A program made the position numbers and the translations under genes. Below are positions 47,445 to 64,000 of a stretch of DNA of 64,000 nucleotides, piece by piece. Each line of letters opens with the position of its first letter. The stretch's first letter is position 1. The DNA is taken from assembly GCA_023333565.1 (NCBI GenBank), contig JAJKFH010000241.1:434001-498000 (forward strand), in the 5' to 3' direction. The notes under the pieces are model-generated. The model was given only the letters and a program-made list of their open reading frames with translations. It did not search any database and was not told the DNA's origin. This DNA is from Puffinus mauretanicus (Eukaryota > Chordata > Aves > Procellariiformes > Procellariidae).

Positions 47445-50400
47445 GTGGGTCCGGGGCGGCAGGGAGGGGGGAAACCGGGACGGGGCCCCGCTCGGTGACA
47501 GGCGCTGAGGCTCTCCGGGCTGGAGCCGGGTCGGCTTCCCACTCACGGGTGGCAGAGTTTGTCCCTCTGTGGGCTGAAGCCAAGAACCCGGGGCTGAAAG
47601 GGTGCGGGCTTGCCTTTGCTAGGGTGGGGGCTCCCTGCCGCTCCCTCTGTGCAGCCTGGGAGCTCTGCTAGTGGAGCAGGTCCTGCCTCCTCTTCCCCTT
47701 CCCTGCCAGCAGGCTGTGATGCTTGTGCCTGTTTTTTTCACCCAAGGGAAGCTGCTGCTGCTTCCAGGTCCCCTCTGCAGCCCCCTGAGTTGGGAAGTGG
47801 CTCGATATGAACTGGAGACCTTTTGGTAGCCCTTACTCCTGCAGTTCTGGGGTCTTGCTGCAAGCCTGCCTGCAGCACTGAGAGCAAACTGCTTCGGTGG
47901 CACCTGTTCCTCCTTCTGCTGGAAGCGCCCTTAAAGCCTTTGCCTGGCTGGCGTTCTGCTTTAGGTTCTATGTTGAATGGTTGTTTGTTTGTTAAATGGC
48001 TTTTTGCCCCTGTTTCCGCCCAGTCCTCTCTTCCTGGACACTTCAGGGATCTGGTGGCAGGACCCGCCGTCCCTGGCAGCAGTGGAGGCGCCCTGGGATG
48101 TGACCGAGATGGCAGCTCTGCGGAAGGCTGCAGTTGAGGGCTCTGACCTGAGCCACCTGGAGGGGGACAGCGCGGAGGAGCTGGCTGTGCCGGACCCAGT
48201 GAGTGCCTGGCTGAGTAGGGAATCAATTTTCCCTGTTTCTCTAAGGAAATGGGAAACTTTCTATACCTCTCTTCAAGCGCTTCCAAAAATTAAGAAGAAG
48301 AATAATAATCTTGGGCCCCTGATGTTAAAATCCCTGAGCTGGGAAGCTGGAAATTGAATTGTCGCTCTCCTGCTGCCGAGATGTCTGCCTGGCTGAGCGA
48401 GAGTAAATGGCTCCTGTTCGTCACCAGCTTAAATCTCCAGTTCCCTCCGGCAGCTCTGGTGCTGCTGGGGCCTCTCTGCTGCAGCACACGCTGCTTCGCA
48501 GGCAAGCACGGGAAAGGAAACGTTTCCGTGTTGTTTCTCCCCAGTGGAGCTTGGAGCTGAACTCCCCTTTTGTGGGACAGGCTGTTGTCCCCAGCAGCCA
48601 GCCCACCCTTGTCCCCAGCCTGGGAGGGCACTGCTGGTGGAGCTGCATGCTGTGCTGCACTGCAACGTCCCAGCCCAGGGTGGGGAGCGGGGTCGGGGTC
48701 GGGGTGTCCCTGCTCCGCATGCTGCTCACACAAGTCTTGGTTTGGGTTTCAGGAGCTGGAGGCCATCAAAGCCAGAGTGCGAGAGATGGAGAAAGAGGAT
48801 GAGAGGCTGAAGGAGTTGCAGCTGGAAGCTGAGAGCCGCCTCATCACGAGCTTGGAGGCAGGTACGGGCCGTCCCCGGGTGCTGCTGTCCCCCCCCAGGG
48901 ACACCCCTGGGGCACAGGGTGGTGATCGGAGCCAGAGCACGTGGCTCTGCCTCCCCTGGCAGCCTGGGGCTGGGCATGTGAGGTGGGTGAGGGGTGGGGT
49001 CCCAGGGATGGCGTGGTGCTAATCCACTCTTACCTCCTACCTTTGCAGGCCAAGTTGCAGTAAATTAATTTAATTAAATTTAATTCAATTAAGTGATTGA
49101 GTTTAGCACCAACAGCCCCAGTAGAGCAGTCGGGGGTTGTTTTTGTGAAGAGAGAGGGGGTAAGGGAGTGGAGGAGGAGGCAGCAGTAGTGTGGGGATTT
49201 GGGTATGCCCGGACGTGTGCGGGGACCCGGGAGCTTTGCAGTGTGTCAGCTCGGTGGCGGCCGTGCTGGGGGCAGGCCTGCACGGACAGACGTCCCTCTG
49301 CAGGAGGGCTCCTGCGACTCCCTCCAGCGTGACAAAGCAGCCCTCGTCTCTGCAGGTCTCTTCCCAAAGACAATGGAGGAGAAGATGGAGGTTGACCAGC
49401 GATCCGTCTATGTGGGCAACGTAAGTGGGAGGCCCTGGGGCAGAGCCCACCTCGCTGCTCCTTGCCCAGCTGGGTGTATGTCCGAGATCCCTAGCATGGG
49501 GGCCCATCCGCCCCCCACCGAAGGCTGGCTGGTCCCATCCCGAATGCTTCTCCTCTGCCCAGCCCAGACTGGGAATGTGGCTCAGCATCTGCCCGTGATC
49601 CTCAGCCACTTGCAGATAATCTGTTGCAAGCGTCAGCTCCCCAAAATACCCCGCTGGAAGCTGCGGGTCGTGCAGCATTGCGTGCTTCAAAGCAGGGGAG
49701 CTGTCTCTTGGATTTGGGTTTCCAGGCTGGAAGGGTCTCCTGAACCTCAGGAGATGGTGAGGCTGTGGTGGCAAGGTGTGACTGGGGTCAGCCGGGCCCT
49801 TTGTCTCCCATGATGGTGTGCGAATGCAGACCCACGAGCCGGGGGGCTGGCTGGTGGCACTGGAGGGGCTGGGACTGTCATTGCAGGTGGACTATGGGGG
49901 CACGGCGGAAGAGCTGGAGTCTCACTTCAACAGCTGCGGGCAGATCAACCGAGTGACCATCCTCTGCGACAAGTTCTCGGGGCATCCCAAAGGGTCAGCG
50001 CCGTGTGCAGGGGCTGGGGTTGGGGTGTCGAGGGCGCTGCCCTGTGCTCCCCGGCCTTTGGGAGCAGCGGGGTGTCCCTGGGGCTCTGCTCACCCCGTCG
50101 CCTTGCAGGTACGCCTACATCGAGTTTGAAGAGAAGAGCTCCGTGAAGGCTGCGGTGGAGCTGGACGAGAGTGTGTTCCGAGGCCGTGTCATTAAGGTAA
50201 GAGCTGGATGAGGCCCCGGGCTGGTGCATCCATCCATCCCTCCCACCCCACGCGCATGGGGCTGTGCTGAACCCCGGTGCTGGCAGCACCGGCTGAGCCA
50301 CCTCCTGCCTTCCAGGTGCTGCCCAAGAGGACCAACATGCCGGGCATCAGCACTACCGACCGCGGGGGCTACCGGGGCCGCTTCCAAGCCCGGGGAGGGC

Positions 50401-51298
50401 TGGCCCAGTGGGGAGGCTACTACAGAGGGCAGCACCCGAGGGTGAGAGGGAGGACGTATAGGTGAGCGGCCAGGCGGGGGGTTTCCTTGTGTATTTGGGT
50501 CAAGATCCTTGTGGAGCAAGGTGTCCTCAGGGTGGGGGTAACTGCCCCTTGCTCTGGCTGTGCTCAGCTTCTCAGCTTTGAACCTCCCACCCTGGCATGG
50601 ACAGGAGGATGGAGAAGGGCTCCAGCAGGAGTACCCTCCTGGAGACCCGTGCTAGAAATGTCTCCTGCCCCTCGCGTGCTGTTAGCATCACCCTGGTGTC
50701 TGTGGGGTCGGCAGGAGCCTGGTGGCTGGTCTGGCTGGGACACGGCCACCTCGGGGGGACTGTGGGCAGCCGAGATGGGGAAGGACCGAAGTGAGCAGCC
50801 AGCGATGGCACGGCAGACCCATCCCCGCTGCTGTCCCGGCATCCCTGGCGTCCCCAGCACAGGCCTGGAGCTGTTCCCCGGCACGCCTGCCGCTGCTCGT
50901 GCATCCCTGAGCTCCCTGCAGATTAGCTTCAATGATCCCGCGGCCCCTTCGGCACTGTAGGAGGAAGCGGGGGGGAGCTTTGGGGGTGGAAGAAACACCT
51001 GGAAACTCGCTGCTGTCCCCCCATCCCCGCAGGGGTTTCAGGGGTGATGGGTGGGCATCACAGTCCCAACCTGACGGGTCCCAGAGCCGTGCCTGGCTTT
51101 GGGGCTCCCCTGTCCCTTGGGGGTACGCTGGGTTCAGTCTGGGTTAGCTGGGGCAGAAGGGCGAGTCCCAGCTCTTGGAGGGGCAGGTAGCTGTGCTTTC
51201 TGGCATCTCAGCTGAGCAGTGCCCCGTGCTTCAGGATGCTGGTTTTGTTCTTGTTTAGGGGTCGGGCAAGGCTGCTGCCCTGGTATTTTCCATACTAG
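47425..51298 (+). CDS. PABPN1L: PABPN1L (embryonic poly(A)-binding protein 2), complete coding region
   Basis: This is a paralogue of nuclear poly(A)-binding protein PABPN1. In other vertebrates it is expressed in oocytes and early embryos and binds poly(A) tails of maternal mRNAs. Coding exons: 47425-47444, 48024-48198, 48753-48861, 49356-49420, 49887-49993, 50109-50196, 50316-50461 and 51259-51298, joining in frame to 249 residues. Residues 66-99 form a charged coiled coil ([13 protein letters not shown]...). A single RRM spans about 118-194 with RNP2 VYVGNV (119-124) and RNP1 KGYAYIEF (158-165). The tail is rich in Arg, Gly and Tyr and ends [11 protein letters not shown], matching the PABPN1 ending WYSPY. 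As in mammalian PABPN1L there is no N-terminal polyalanine tract, which separates it from PABPN1. The donor after 49993 is GTCAGC, weaker than the rest. The N-terminal exon (MFGGRAR then SPLF) is the least certain part, supported by frame, by a GTGGGT donor and by similarity to human RSLF. Confidence 0.94.
51259..51298 (+). other. PABPN1L: PABPN1L terminal coding exon ([13 protein letters not shown], stop)
   Basis: The acceptor TTCTTGTTTAG ends at 51258. Joined to the ATAG|GTGAGC donor at 50461/50462 it reads GRTYR then [12 protein letters not shown] and a TAG stop. The wording and junction match PABPN1, whose last exon encodes GRARATSWYSPY after RVYR. The C-terminal segment of PABPN1 carries its nuclear import signal, so this short exon is probably functionally important. 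Confidence 0.9.
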
Positions 51299-53145
51299 AA
51301 AGGACTGGACTGCCCTGGTGATGCTGATGGGACTGAAATGAGGAGATGGGATTGGAGAGATTTAAAAATATACCTACCCAAGCCAAAAAAGATTAATTTT
51401 AAAATGCCATCTGCCTGGCTGTGAGGATTACTGGTGAGTGCTGGGCTGCAGGAGGGAAGACTGGATCCGCTCCACCCGCACATCGGCCGGATCCCTGCTG
51501 TGTCCCAGGAGGGGCTCACCTTAGCTTTGCTTAGGGGATTGCGTTTTCATCGAGAACAGTCTCATTCCAGAGAACACCCTAACCTGGGAAGGGAAGAGCT
51601 TTCCCAGACAATCAAGTCTCATCCTCATCCCATAGAAAAGGGCTGTACTGGGGGGTTTGGTGTAAACCTGGTTTGGCTTTCAGCTGTCCAAATGCCCTCC
51701 ACGAGGGTGGACCTGTCCTGCTCGGCCTGTGAAGCACCCTCAGCTTTGCCGGCTCTTTCTGCTGGAGCTGGATGTTGCTTTCTCTTGCCCATAAGAAGAT
51801 CCTAAAGACCTTTCCAAAGACTGTTTTCTTCTCCAGATCAGTAGAGAAAGTCTTGGGTTGCAGCTCTGGACCTGACTGCTGGGGAGCTTTTCCGTAACGC
51901 CGTCAGCCTTGTGGATTTCTGACCTTGCTCTTGGGAAGAGGATGGAGCCTAAGAATGCGTTCGGGGTCTGGTTTTTAGCTCGCTGCTGCTGTTATACATC
52001 CAACAACCAGGGGAGGGAAAAAACATCCCTTGCTGTTTCTCTGGAAGCCTCTGTATCTCTGGTGGTTAAACAAGACCCGGGTGTCACAAAACCCTTCCCC
52101 CCTTTCATTTCAGAAGTCAAGAACTTACCCCCTCCTGCTTTTATTCCAAAGTTACAGGGATCAAAGGGTGCTGCCAACTCATCATTTTACTTCATTTCTA
52201 GCAGTAGCAGAATTACAAAATCATCCCCACTGTTGCAAATTTGGTCTGATCTTCCTCTTTACTCCTGTCACCACTCCTGCTCCAGATCCCTGTTTGGGGA
52301 TGGTGTAAGCCCAGCTGAACTAGAGGGTCAGGACCGAAGCGCACCACGGGAGCTGGGTGCTGGGGAACAAGCGCTGCCTGGCACATCGCCTTCCTGCTGA
52401 TCTTGTGTTTATGAGCTCTGAAACCGCTCGTTTTTAAAGGAAAAACTTTGTGTTAAAAGAGGCAGGCTGCGAACACCAGCAGACAGCGTTGCTGTGTGAA
52501 GTTCTGCATTGAAATCAGTTTTATTACATAATTCTCACGCTAATCTTTTGGGATCCTTGGTTAGGATTCCTCTAACCCAGATGCAACAGATGCGACTGAC
52601 TCCTAAAGCAGCTTTTCACAGCTCAGGGGGCATTGCCAGGCTAAAAATCCCACTGGTATTTTTTTTTCCCTCCCCTTAAAATCTCAGGATTTTTTTAAAG
52701 CTTGGGGCCTTAACTCTTCATGTTGTGTTGATTTTGCACTTTGCCCAGTGTGGACTGTGCTGCTGAGGCTGGCCTTGATCCAAGCTACCCTTAGGCTTAC
52801 ACTATAAAACTGGCTTTTTCTAGGACTTTAAACTTTCCATTTAGTAGCTTTGTAAATTCTTGAGACTTAATTTTTAACAAAAACTACTTTGGGGTGTTCA
52901 GACTGTCTTATGGAAGAGGAAATGCTGAGCTCCTGTCTCATCAAGTGAAAAGAGTGAAGATTTTTATATGAAGATGTTTCAGAATAGCAGTGTACAGCTG
53001 TGCCTTGTTTAGATGGTGGGAGAGGCTCAAACACTTTCATCTCCCATTATTTGACAGGTTGTTGTTGATTAACTGTATTTAAGTTCTCTTTGAGAAAGTA
53101 CTGTATATGTCACTTATTTTTAAAATAAATGATCCTGCTGTGTGA
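51299..53145 (+). other. PABPN1L: PABPN1L 3' untranslated region
   Basis: About 1.85 kb of increasingly AT-rich sequence without convincing coding potential. The only AATAAA seen before the intergenic region is at 53124. The extent is inferred from that signal. Confidence 0.55.
53124..53129 (+). terminator. PABPN1L poly(A) signal
   Basis: AATAAA in TTTTTAAAATAAATGATCC, followed by the TG-rich stretch CTGCTGTGTG expected downstream of cleavage. Confidence 0.6.
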
Positions 53146-54464
53146 ACTTCATCTGCAGTGAGACTGCGCTGGCTGTGAGCTGACACTCTGCGCTGACCTG
53201 GCTTTCTCCAGGCTTCTTGTATCCTTTGGAGCTGTGCAGCTATTTTTTTATTATTATTTTTAGCTGTTTTATGTATTTTTAACTGATTAGGTGCTTGAAG
53301 CACAGGCTGCTGCCTGTGGGGCAGGAAAGATTCTGAGTAGAGGTGCGTGAGAAGCACCGAGGGCTGCTCAGTGCTTATGCCTGCCTGCGTTACCTCTGCT
53401 GAACTTGCCATAGCTGCCCGGCCTCGCGTAGTGCGAGTGTGCTGCACAAGCGATTGAGAAGCTGGGATGCTTTTCTAGTCTAGCTTGTATTTTTTCTATA
53501 TAAATATCTGCTATTGATTTGGTAGTCTTTAATTAGAACAGTAGGGAGCTGCAGGGGGAGGAGATGCTAATAGAGATTAGTTTGGGATGAGCCAGGCAGC
53601 TGTGCAATCCTGATGTCTTAATCTCTTGGTGTGGATTTATCCCAGCTGTGCTACCTGTGCTCCCTGACCGGGGCTACCAATGCTGTTAAGTGTTCCTGAC
53701 CTGTCTGAAGGAGCTGCAAAGTGGTAACAGCAAATGCTGTCAAACGTGAGTCGCCCAAAGATCTTCCCCAGGAAGCCAAGATCAGTGCAGGGCTTGATGG
53801 GGTTCGAGGTGGTGCTTTGAGACCAGCCGTTTGCTGCCTGCCAGGGCTTTCTCAAGTACATCATGGCTGGGGTTGTAGAGAAACCTGGAGCCTTCGGCTG
53901 ACTTGCAGTTTTCTCTTTCCAAGAACTAACGGAGTAAGTACATACAGATCTGAGTGCTCCCAGCTAAGGAAAAACAGGACAAGGAGCCCAAGTATGTTTG
54001 AAATAAGCGTTGCTTGTGATGTTCCTGTCAGAATGAAGTCCTGAGCAGCAGTGAAGGGGGCTGGCAAAGAGCAAAAGGACTGCTGTTGATGTGCTGCTCC
54101 TGCTTCAGAGGAACTGCTCTGAAGCACCAGTGCTTCTGAGGAACAGTGTCACTATCTGTGCCTCTCAGCTGACTGAAATCTAGGTTGACCCTAATAATAA
54201 TCTCTTAGGTGTCTCTTGTGCAGCTGTGCTTGCTCTAATCACAAGCACAGCAGGAACTGCTGTTTTTACACAAAGCCCAATTTCTACAGAAACATCTGAG
54301 TTGCACAGAGGCACAGCTGCACACATTTCTGTAGGGAACGAACCTCCCGACACAGCTGACCTTCCTGAAGGAAGAGCTGGCTCTCACATGTTACCTGAAG
54401 GCATAAAGCTGAACAGTGACTTCTGGGCTATATTCAGGTTTGCTAGAGTTGAAATGCATGCAGA
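53146..54464. other. Intergenic gap between convergent PABPN1L and TRAPPC2L
   Basis: About 1.3 kb, moderately AT-rich, without tandem arrays. Open frames such as 53721-54044 and 54226-54522 have no recognisable product and no splice support. Confidence 0.6.
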
Positions 54465-54480
54465 CCTTGCAGATGTCATG

Positions 54481-54486
54481 TTTATT
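54481..54486 (-). terminator. TRAPPC2L poly(A) signal
   Basis: Reverse-strand AATAAA (TTTATT on the plus strand) 118 bases past the stop codon, in an AT-rich context. The 3' UTR would be only about 140 bases. Confidence 0.75.
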
Positions 54487-54603
54487 TTACATAGAATAAA
54501 TTTAAAATATTACACAGAATGAAGACAATATATACATCACTTTGTAGACATACTACTGTACATAGGGAATGTTCTAAACACTTGGATGAGAAGGCGTAGA
54601 GCC

Positions 54604-57600
54604 TCAGCACACCTGCATCATCATGGAGTTCACCATATTATCAAAAGCCCTAGAGAAGGAAATGAACACAGAACATTAAAGGAAGCAGCTTGTTCTGCAC
54701 ATCAGATCTCTTGTAACAAAACCAATGGCTAACAATGCCTCTTACTGGTTAACAAGCTGGCTTTCTGCAGGCCGAATACATGGTTTCACTCTTTAACTAC
54801 AGTATGCTCCATTGAGTAAATAATGACTTCTAATTAAGCTGAAGTAAGGACAGGTCTTATGCTGGCTGTAGACCTGCCTCAGCAAAGTGTAAAAGAAATT
54901 GTTCTTCCCTCGGTAATAGAAACTCTTGACATTATTAACATTCCCTATGAGATTCCAGATGAGAAATGGGGGGCACCAGCCCTCACACGTGAGGAATTAC
55001 ACATGCTGAATGCCCATCTGTCCTTACCCAAGGATAAGTCCAGGACAAGTGCAGTTGTTCACTCTGTTTAACTTGCTCTATTTATCTATGTTTATGCTCA
55101 TATTTGCCTCCGAAACAGGTAACTTTTTCTCCCCAAGAAATTACTTTTCTTGAGCCAATGTTTCTAACACCAGTTCTGAGGTGGAGTGAGAATTCAGTGT
55201 AACTTCTCATGAGACTTATCAGAGTTTTCTGTTATGCAGTAATGGCCCAAAGACAACACAGCTGTTCTCCATTTAGGCAGTTAGAGCATGCACATCTGAA
55301 CTGGTCAACCACAGGGGTTATGCTCTTGGCCCTATTACATCATAGGTACGCTGCAAGTTCCAGAAAGATGACAAAGATCAGAAAGATCAGCATGCTCAAC
55401 CCACTTACCTGGACTGGATACGGTCCCCAGGGTTATAAAAAGGGTTACACATTATGTCTGTATATGAATTATGCAGCTTTCGGAACATCTGAAAAGGGAT
55501 TGTAGTTTAATTAATTTTTTTTGCTTCTCAGCACTTTATGAATAAGCGGAAGTAGCAAAAACACTGATGTGGCAAGTTGTGCTCTGATTTCCTGCACTTA
55601 CACTGCGGATCTCATTGTCTCGAAGTGCTGTGTTTGAAGAATCCACCACCATAACAAACTTCACCTTCGAATTTGTCACGTAGCCGTATCTGTGCAGCTG
55701 TTAAGGCATGTGCTTCTGACACACCAGAGCCTGGCAAAGCAACTAAAACAGGCTGGAATACACTCAAAGAAACAAGTTGAGAGGAAACATCATGTTCTTG
55801 CTGCACCCAGCACATAACTGGGACTAGATGAGGTAAGCAAGACAGTAGATTGCAGGAACTGTATCCCCTTTCTACCTGACTTCTCCCATCTTCGATAACG
55901 CCAGGTCAAGCTTGCTCCTACACTGGCCGGTAAGGCATGCCTTGCAATTTCAGAAGCAGCCTCCTGCTAGCTATTTTGGTGAGGGTTTCTCTCTTCTTAA
56001 GAACCATTTCAATGACACAGCCACTTTATTTATTCTTGTTTGGGAGACCACAATCAGAAACCTGGAGATCTGCTAGTATCAGGCAGTGTGACTGACCTGA
56101 GACTTCAAAAATTAACAACCAGTTTATGAAAACCCAGAAATCATGTCTGCTGATAACTTCCATCTGCGGGATTCAGAGAAAAATCCAAAGAAAGTTCAAA
56201 AGATCAACTTTGTGACTTAAAAACACTGGGGCAGCTGTGGCTGTGGAGTACAGATTTTAGAGAAATCAGACCACACGCCTGGGATTTAGGTACTTGACCA
56301 GAGACACCTTCATACTCCTGCTACTTTCACTGGTGTTATTAAAGAGTCTAACCTTTGTTCTAGTCACAGTGAACTGTTTTAGCTAAGCAAGGAGTAAAGC
56401 ACCCAGTTTATGAAAGGTGAAGTCTAGCTGCACCAGACACTAGTCACACGTTGCACTCCCTCGTGTAGGCTAAAGGTAAATTTTTCCACCACCTGGTTGG
56501 GCAACGAAGCAGCTGCTGAACTGACCAAGGCACCAAACCTGAACCTCTGCGTGACAAACCGGTCAGTGAACAAGTCTGTACATTTTCTGCTGATGTCTTT
56601 AACGTGGCACCAAGTAGGAAGAGAGGTTTCCCATAGAGAACCCCTCGCAAGAAAGATCCCATAAATACATGCTGGCATAGCAAAAGGCATCAGAAAGATA
56701 CACCTTGTAGTCTTCAGTGGGGTAGAGGAGCCCTAGGTACAGTTCCCTCTGATCTACAAGAGCCTTGCCCATTGCAGAGATCTTTTCATCCACGACATCG
56801 AGGGAAGTGTGCACAGTGTAGTGGAACTTCAGCTCGTTTTCGGTTGGAACACTCCGGATGTAGAGGGGATAGTTCTGAGGAGGACAACAAATAACACTAA
56901 CCAGGACTGGCCACTTCTCTGTGTAAGTGACAGCTGATGCCCCGACGGTGCTTTTACGCTAAGCATTGCTGCTGTCAGAAGTAAGCTATTTTAACCATTT
57001 TACATTTGCAGCCATCGCAGCAAAGCCCCCCTTTACACCTTGCAGCGCTTGTGGAACAGATCAGTCTCCATACACCAGTGGCAAGAGAATAATTTGCACA
57101 GGCACTGCACAAGGCTCAGGCCCCACCACCACTCCACCTGCCCCCCTCAGCTCATCAGAAAACCCCTCTCCTGGCAGCAGGTCAGCAGGACACCCTCGCA
57201 CCGCCCCTGCCCTGGTCCCAGCCTGCTCCTGCCCAGCCCACTTCAACTTCCAGTCTCTGTCCTGCTCCCCCCATATCTGCCAAGGCTCTGCCCCGCTCTC
57301 TGCACCCCCGCTCAGGCCCCGCAACCTGAGACCCTGTCCCTCACCACCACCCCACAACCTCACCCGGCCCCACAGCCCCAGTCCTGCTCCCCTCCTCACT
57401 CTGCTCAGGCCCCACGACCTACCTGGCTCCACGGCCCCACTCAGGCCCCATGACCCCACCTGGCTCCACGGCCGCACTCAGATCCCATGACCCCACCTGG
57501 CTCCACTCATTCCCCACGGCCCCACTCAGGCCCCACGACCCCACCTGGCCCCACTGGCCCACCAGGCCCCACGGCCCCACTCAGGCCCCATGACCCCACC

Positions 57601-57748
57601 TGGCCCCACGGCCCCACTCAGGCCCCACGCCCCACTCAAGCCCCATGACCCCACCCGGCCCCACTCAGGCCCCACAAACCGAGACCCAGCCCCGCTCCCC
57701 TCACCCGCGCCCCACCTCCTTGGCGATCACGGCGATGCACACCGCCAT
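54604..57748 (-). CDS. TRAPPC2L: TRAPPC2L trafficking protein particle complex subunit 2-like, complete
   Basis: TRAPPC2L is a small longin-fold subunit of the TRAPP complexes, which act as Rab exchange factors and tethers in ER-Golgi and Golgi traffic. It is the orthologue of yeast Tca17. Minus-strand coding exons in transcription order: 57748-57716 ([11 protein letters not shown]), 56874-56702, 55689-55602, 55488-55409 and 54649-54604. Junctions are GT/AG and the product is 139 residues, the usual length. It reads almost as the human protein, with [64 protein letters not shown] and the end MMMQVC before TGA (54606-54604). The start is the first codon of the conserved N-terminus in a good context (AAG before ATGG). 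The second exon ends at the inner of two overlapping GT donors (GTGTATCT); only that choice keeps frame. Confidence 0.98.
57405..57670. repeat. GGCCCCACTCAGGCCCCATGA repeats in TRAPPC2L intron 1
   Basis: Irregular 33-48-base units built from CCCCACTCAGGCCCC and ACCCCACCTGGC words, close to the bidirectional promoter. Confidence 0.88.
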
Positions 57749-57851
57749 CTTGTCTCCGCCTCCGCCGTCCCCCGCCCCGCCCCTCCCGCGCGTCACGTGA
57801 GGCGGGGGGCGCTCACGTGACGCGCGGCGGGCGCGCGGGGCGGCGGTTGCC
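57749..57851. promoter_or_regulatory. Bidirectional TRAPPC2L/GALNS promoter with two CLEAR-type sites
   Basis: Only 103 bases separate the two divergent start codons, within a CpG island extending to about 57,960. Two CACGTG palindromes at 57794-57799 and 57814-57819 lie inside GTCACGTGA and TCACGTGAC, the CLEAR motif of lysosomal genes bound by TFEB/TFE3. Their spacing is exactly 20 bases. GC boxes (CCGCCCC) lie at about 57768-57783. The reverse-strand AAGATGGCGG spanning the TRAPPC2L start codon (57751-57742) matches YY1. No TATA box is visible. Confidence 0.8.

Positions 57852-64000
<6,149 letters not shown>

Noticed and set aside
50316..50465. PABPN1L ending at the TGA at 50463-50465
   Set aside because: A strong donor overlaps the stop and a downstream 40-base segment restores the family ending WYFPY in frame.
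51037..51147. Alternative last PABPN1L exon after CCCCGCAG at 51036
   Set aside because: In frame, but the peptide [10 protein letters not shown]... has no resemblance to the family C-terminus, unlike the exon at 51259.

Overview
The window is vertebrate nuclear DNA and most likely comes from a bird. It carries four neighbouring genes in the order CBFA2T3 (+), PABPN1L (+), TRAPPC2L (-), GALNS (+). This is the human 16q24.3 order read from the other side. The compact introns, the very GC-rich left two thirds full of short tandem repeats, the lack of recent SINEs or LINEs, and a few old amniote repeat relics fit an avian GC-rich chromosome. The species cannot be read from the sequence. All gene models were built by hand from reading frame, splice sites and remembered family sequences; no alignment was run.

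Layout. Bases 1 to about 23,560 hold no gene I can support. They contain many unrelated GC-rich minisatellites and a few AT-rich islands that may be regulatory. A CpG island at about 23,560-24,114 ends in a strong splice donor and is the probable promoter and non-coding first exon of CBFA2T3. An 11.2 kb intron follows. The CBFA2T3 coding exons run from 35,383 to 42,827, with a 78-base cassette exon at 36,913-36,990 and a 3' UTR of about 4 kb ending near 46,795. PABPN1L follows (start codon 47,425, stop at 51,296-51,298). It has a 20-base first coding exon and a 40-base last coding segment that restores the family C-terminus. It converges with TRAPPC2L (minus strand, 57,748 to 54,604; five coding exons, 139 residues). 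TRAPPC2L and GALNS are divergent, with 103 bases between their start codons. GALNS runs off the right edge after the first 115 codons, which include the sulfatase active site.

The genes do not form one pathway. CBFA2T3 is a haematopoietic transcriptional corepressor, PABPN1L a germline and early-embryo poly(A)-binding protein, TRAPPC2L a vesicle-tethering subunit, and GALNS a lysosomal sulfatase. Promoter architecture fits these roles. The GALNS/TRAPPC2L promoter has two CLEAR-type CACGTG palindromes exactly 20 bases apart. The PABPN1L promoter has a 21-base duplicated module pairing an E2F6-type GGCGGGA with CACGTG, the pair expected at germline genes silenced by PRC1.6. The most unusual larger-scale pattern is a GGGATGC core shared by at least six tandem arrays whose repeat units otherwise differ in length and sequence.
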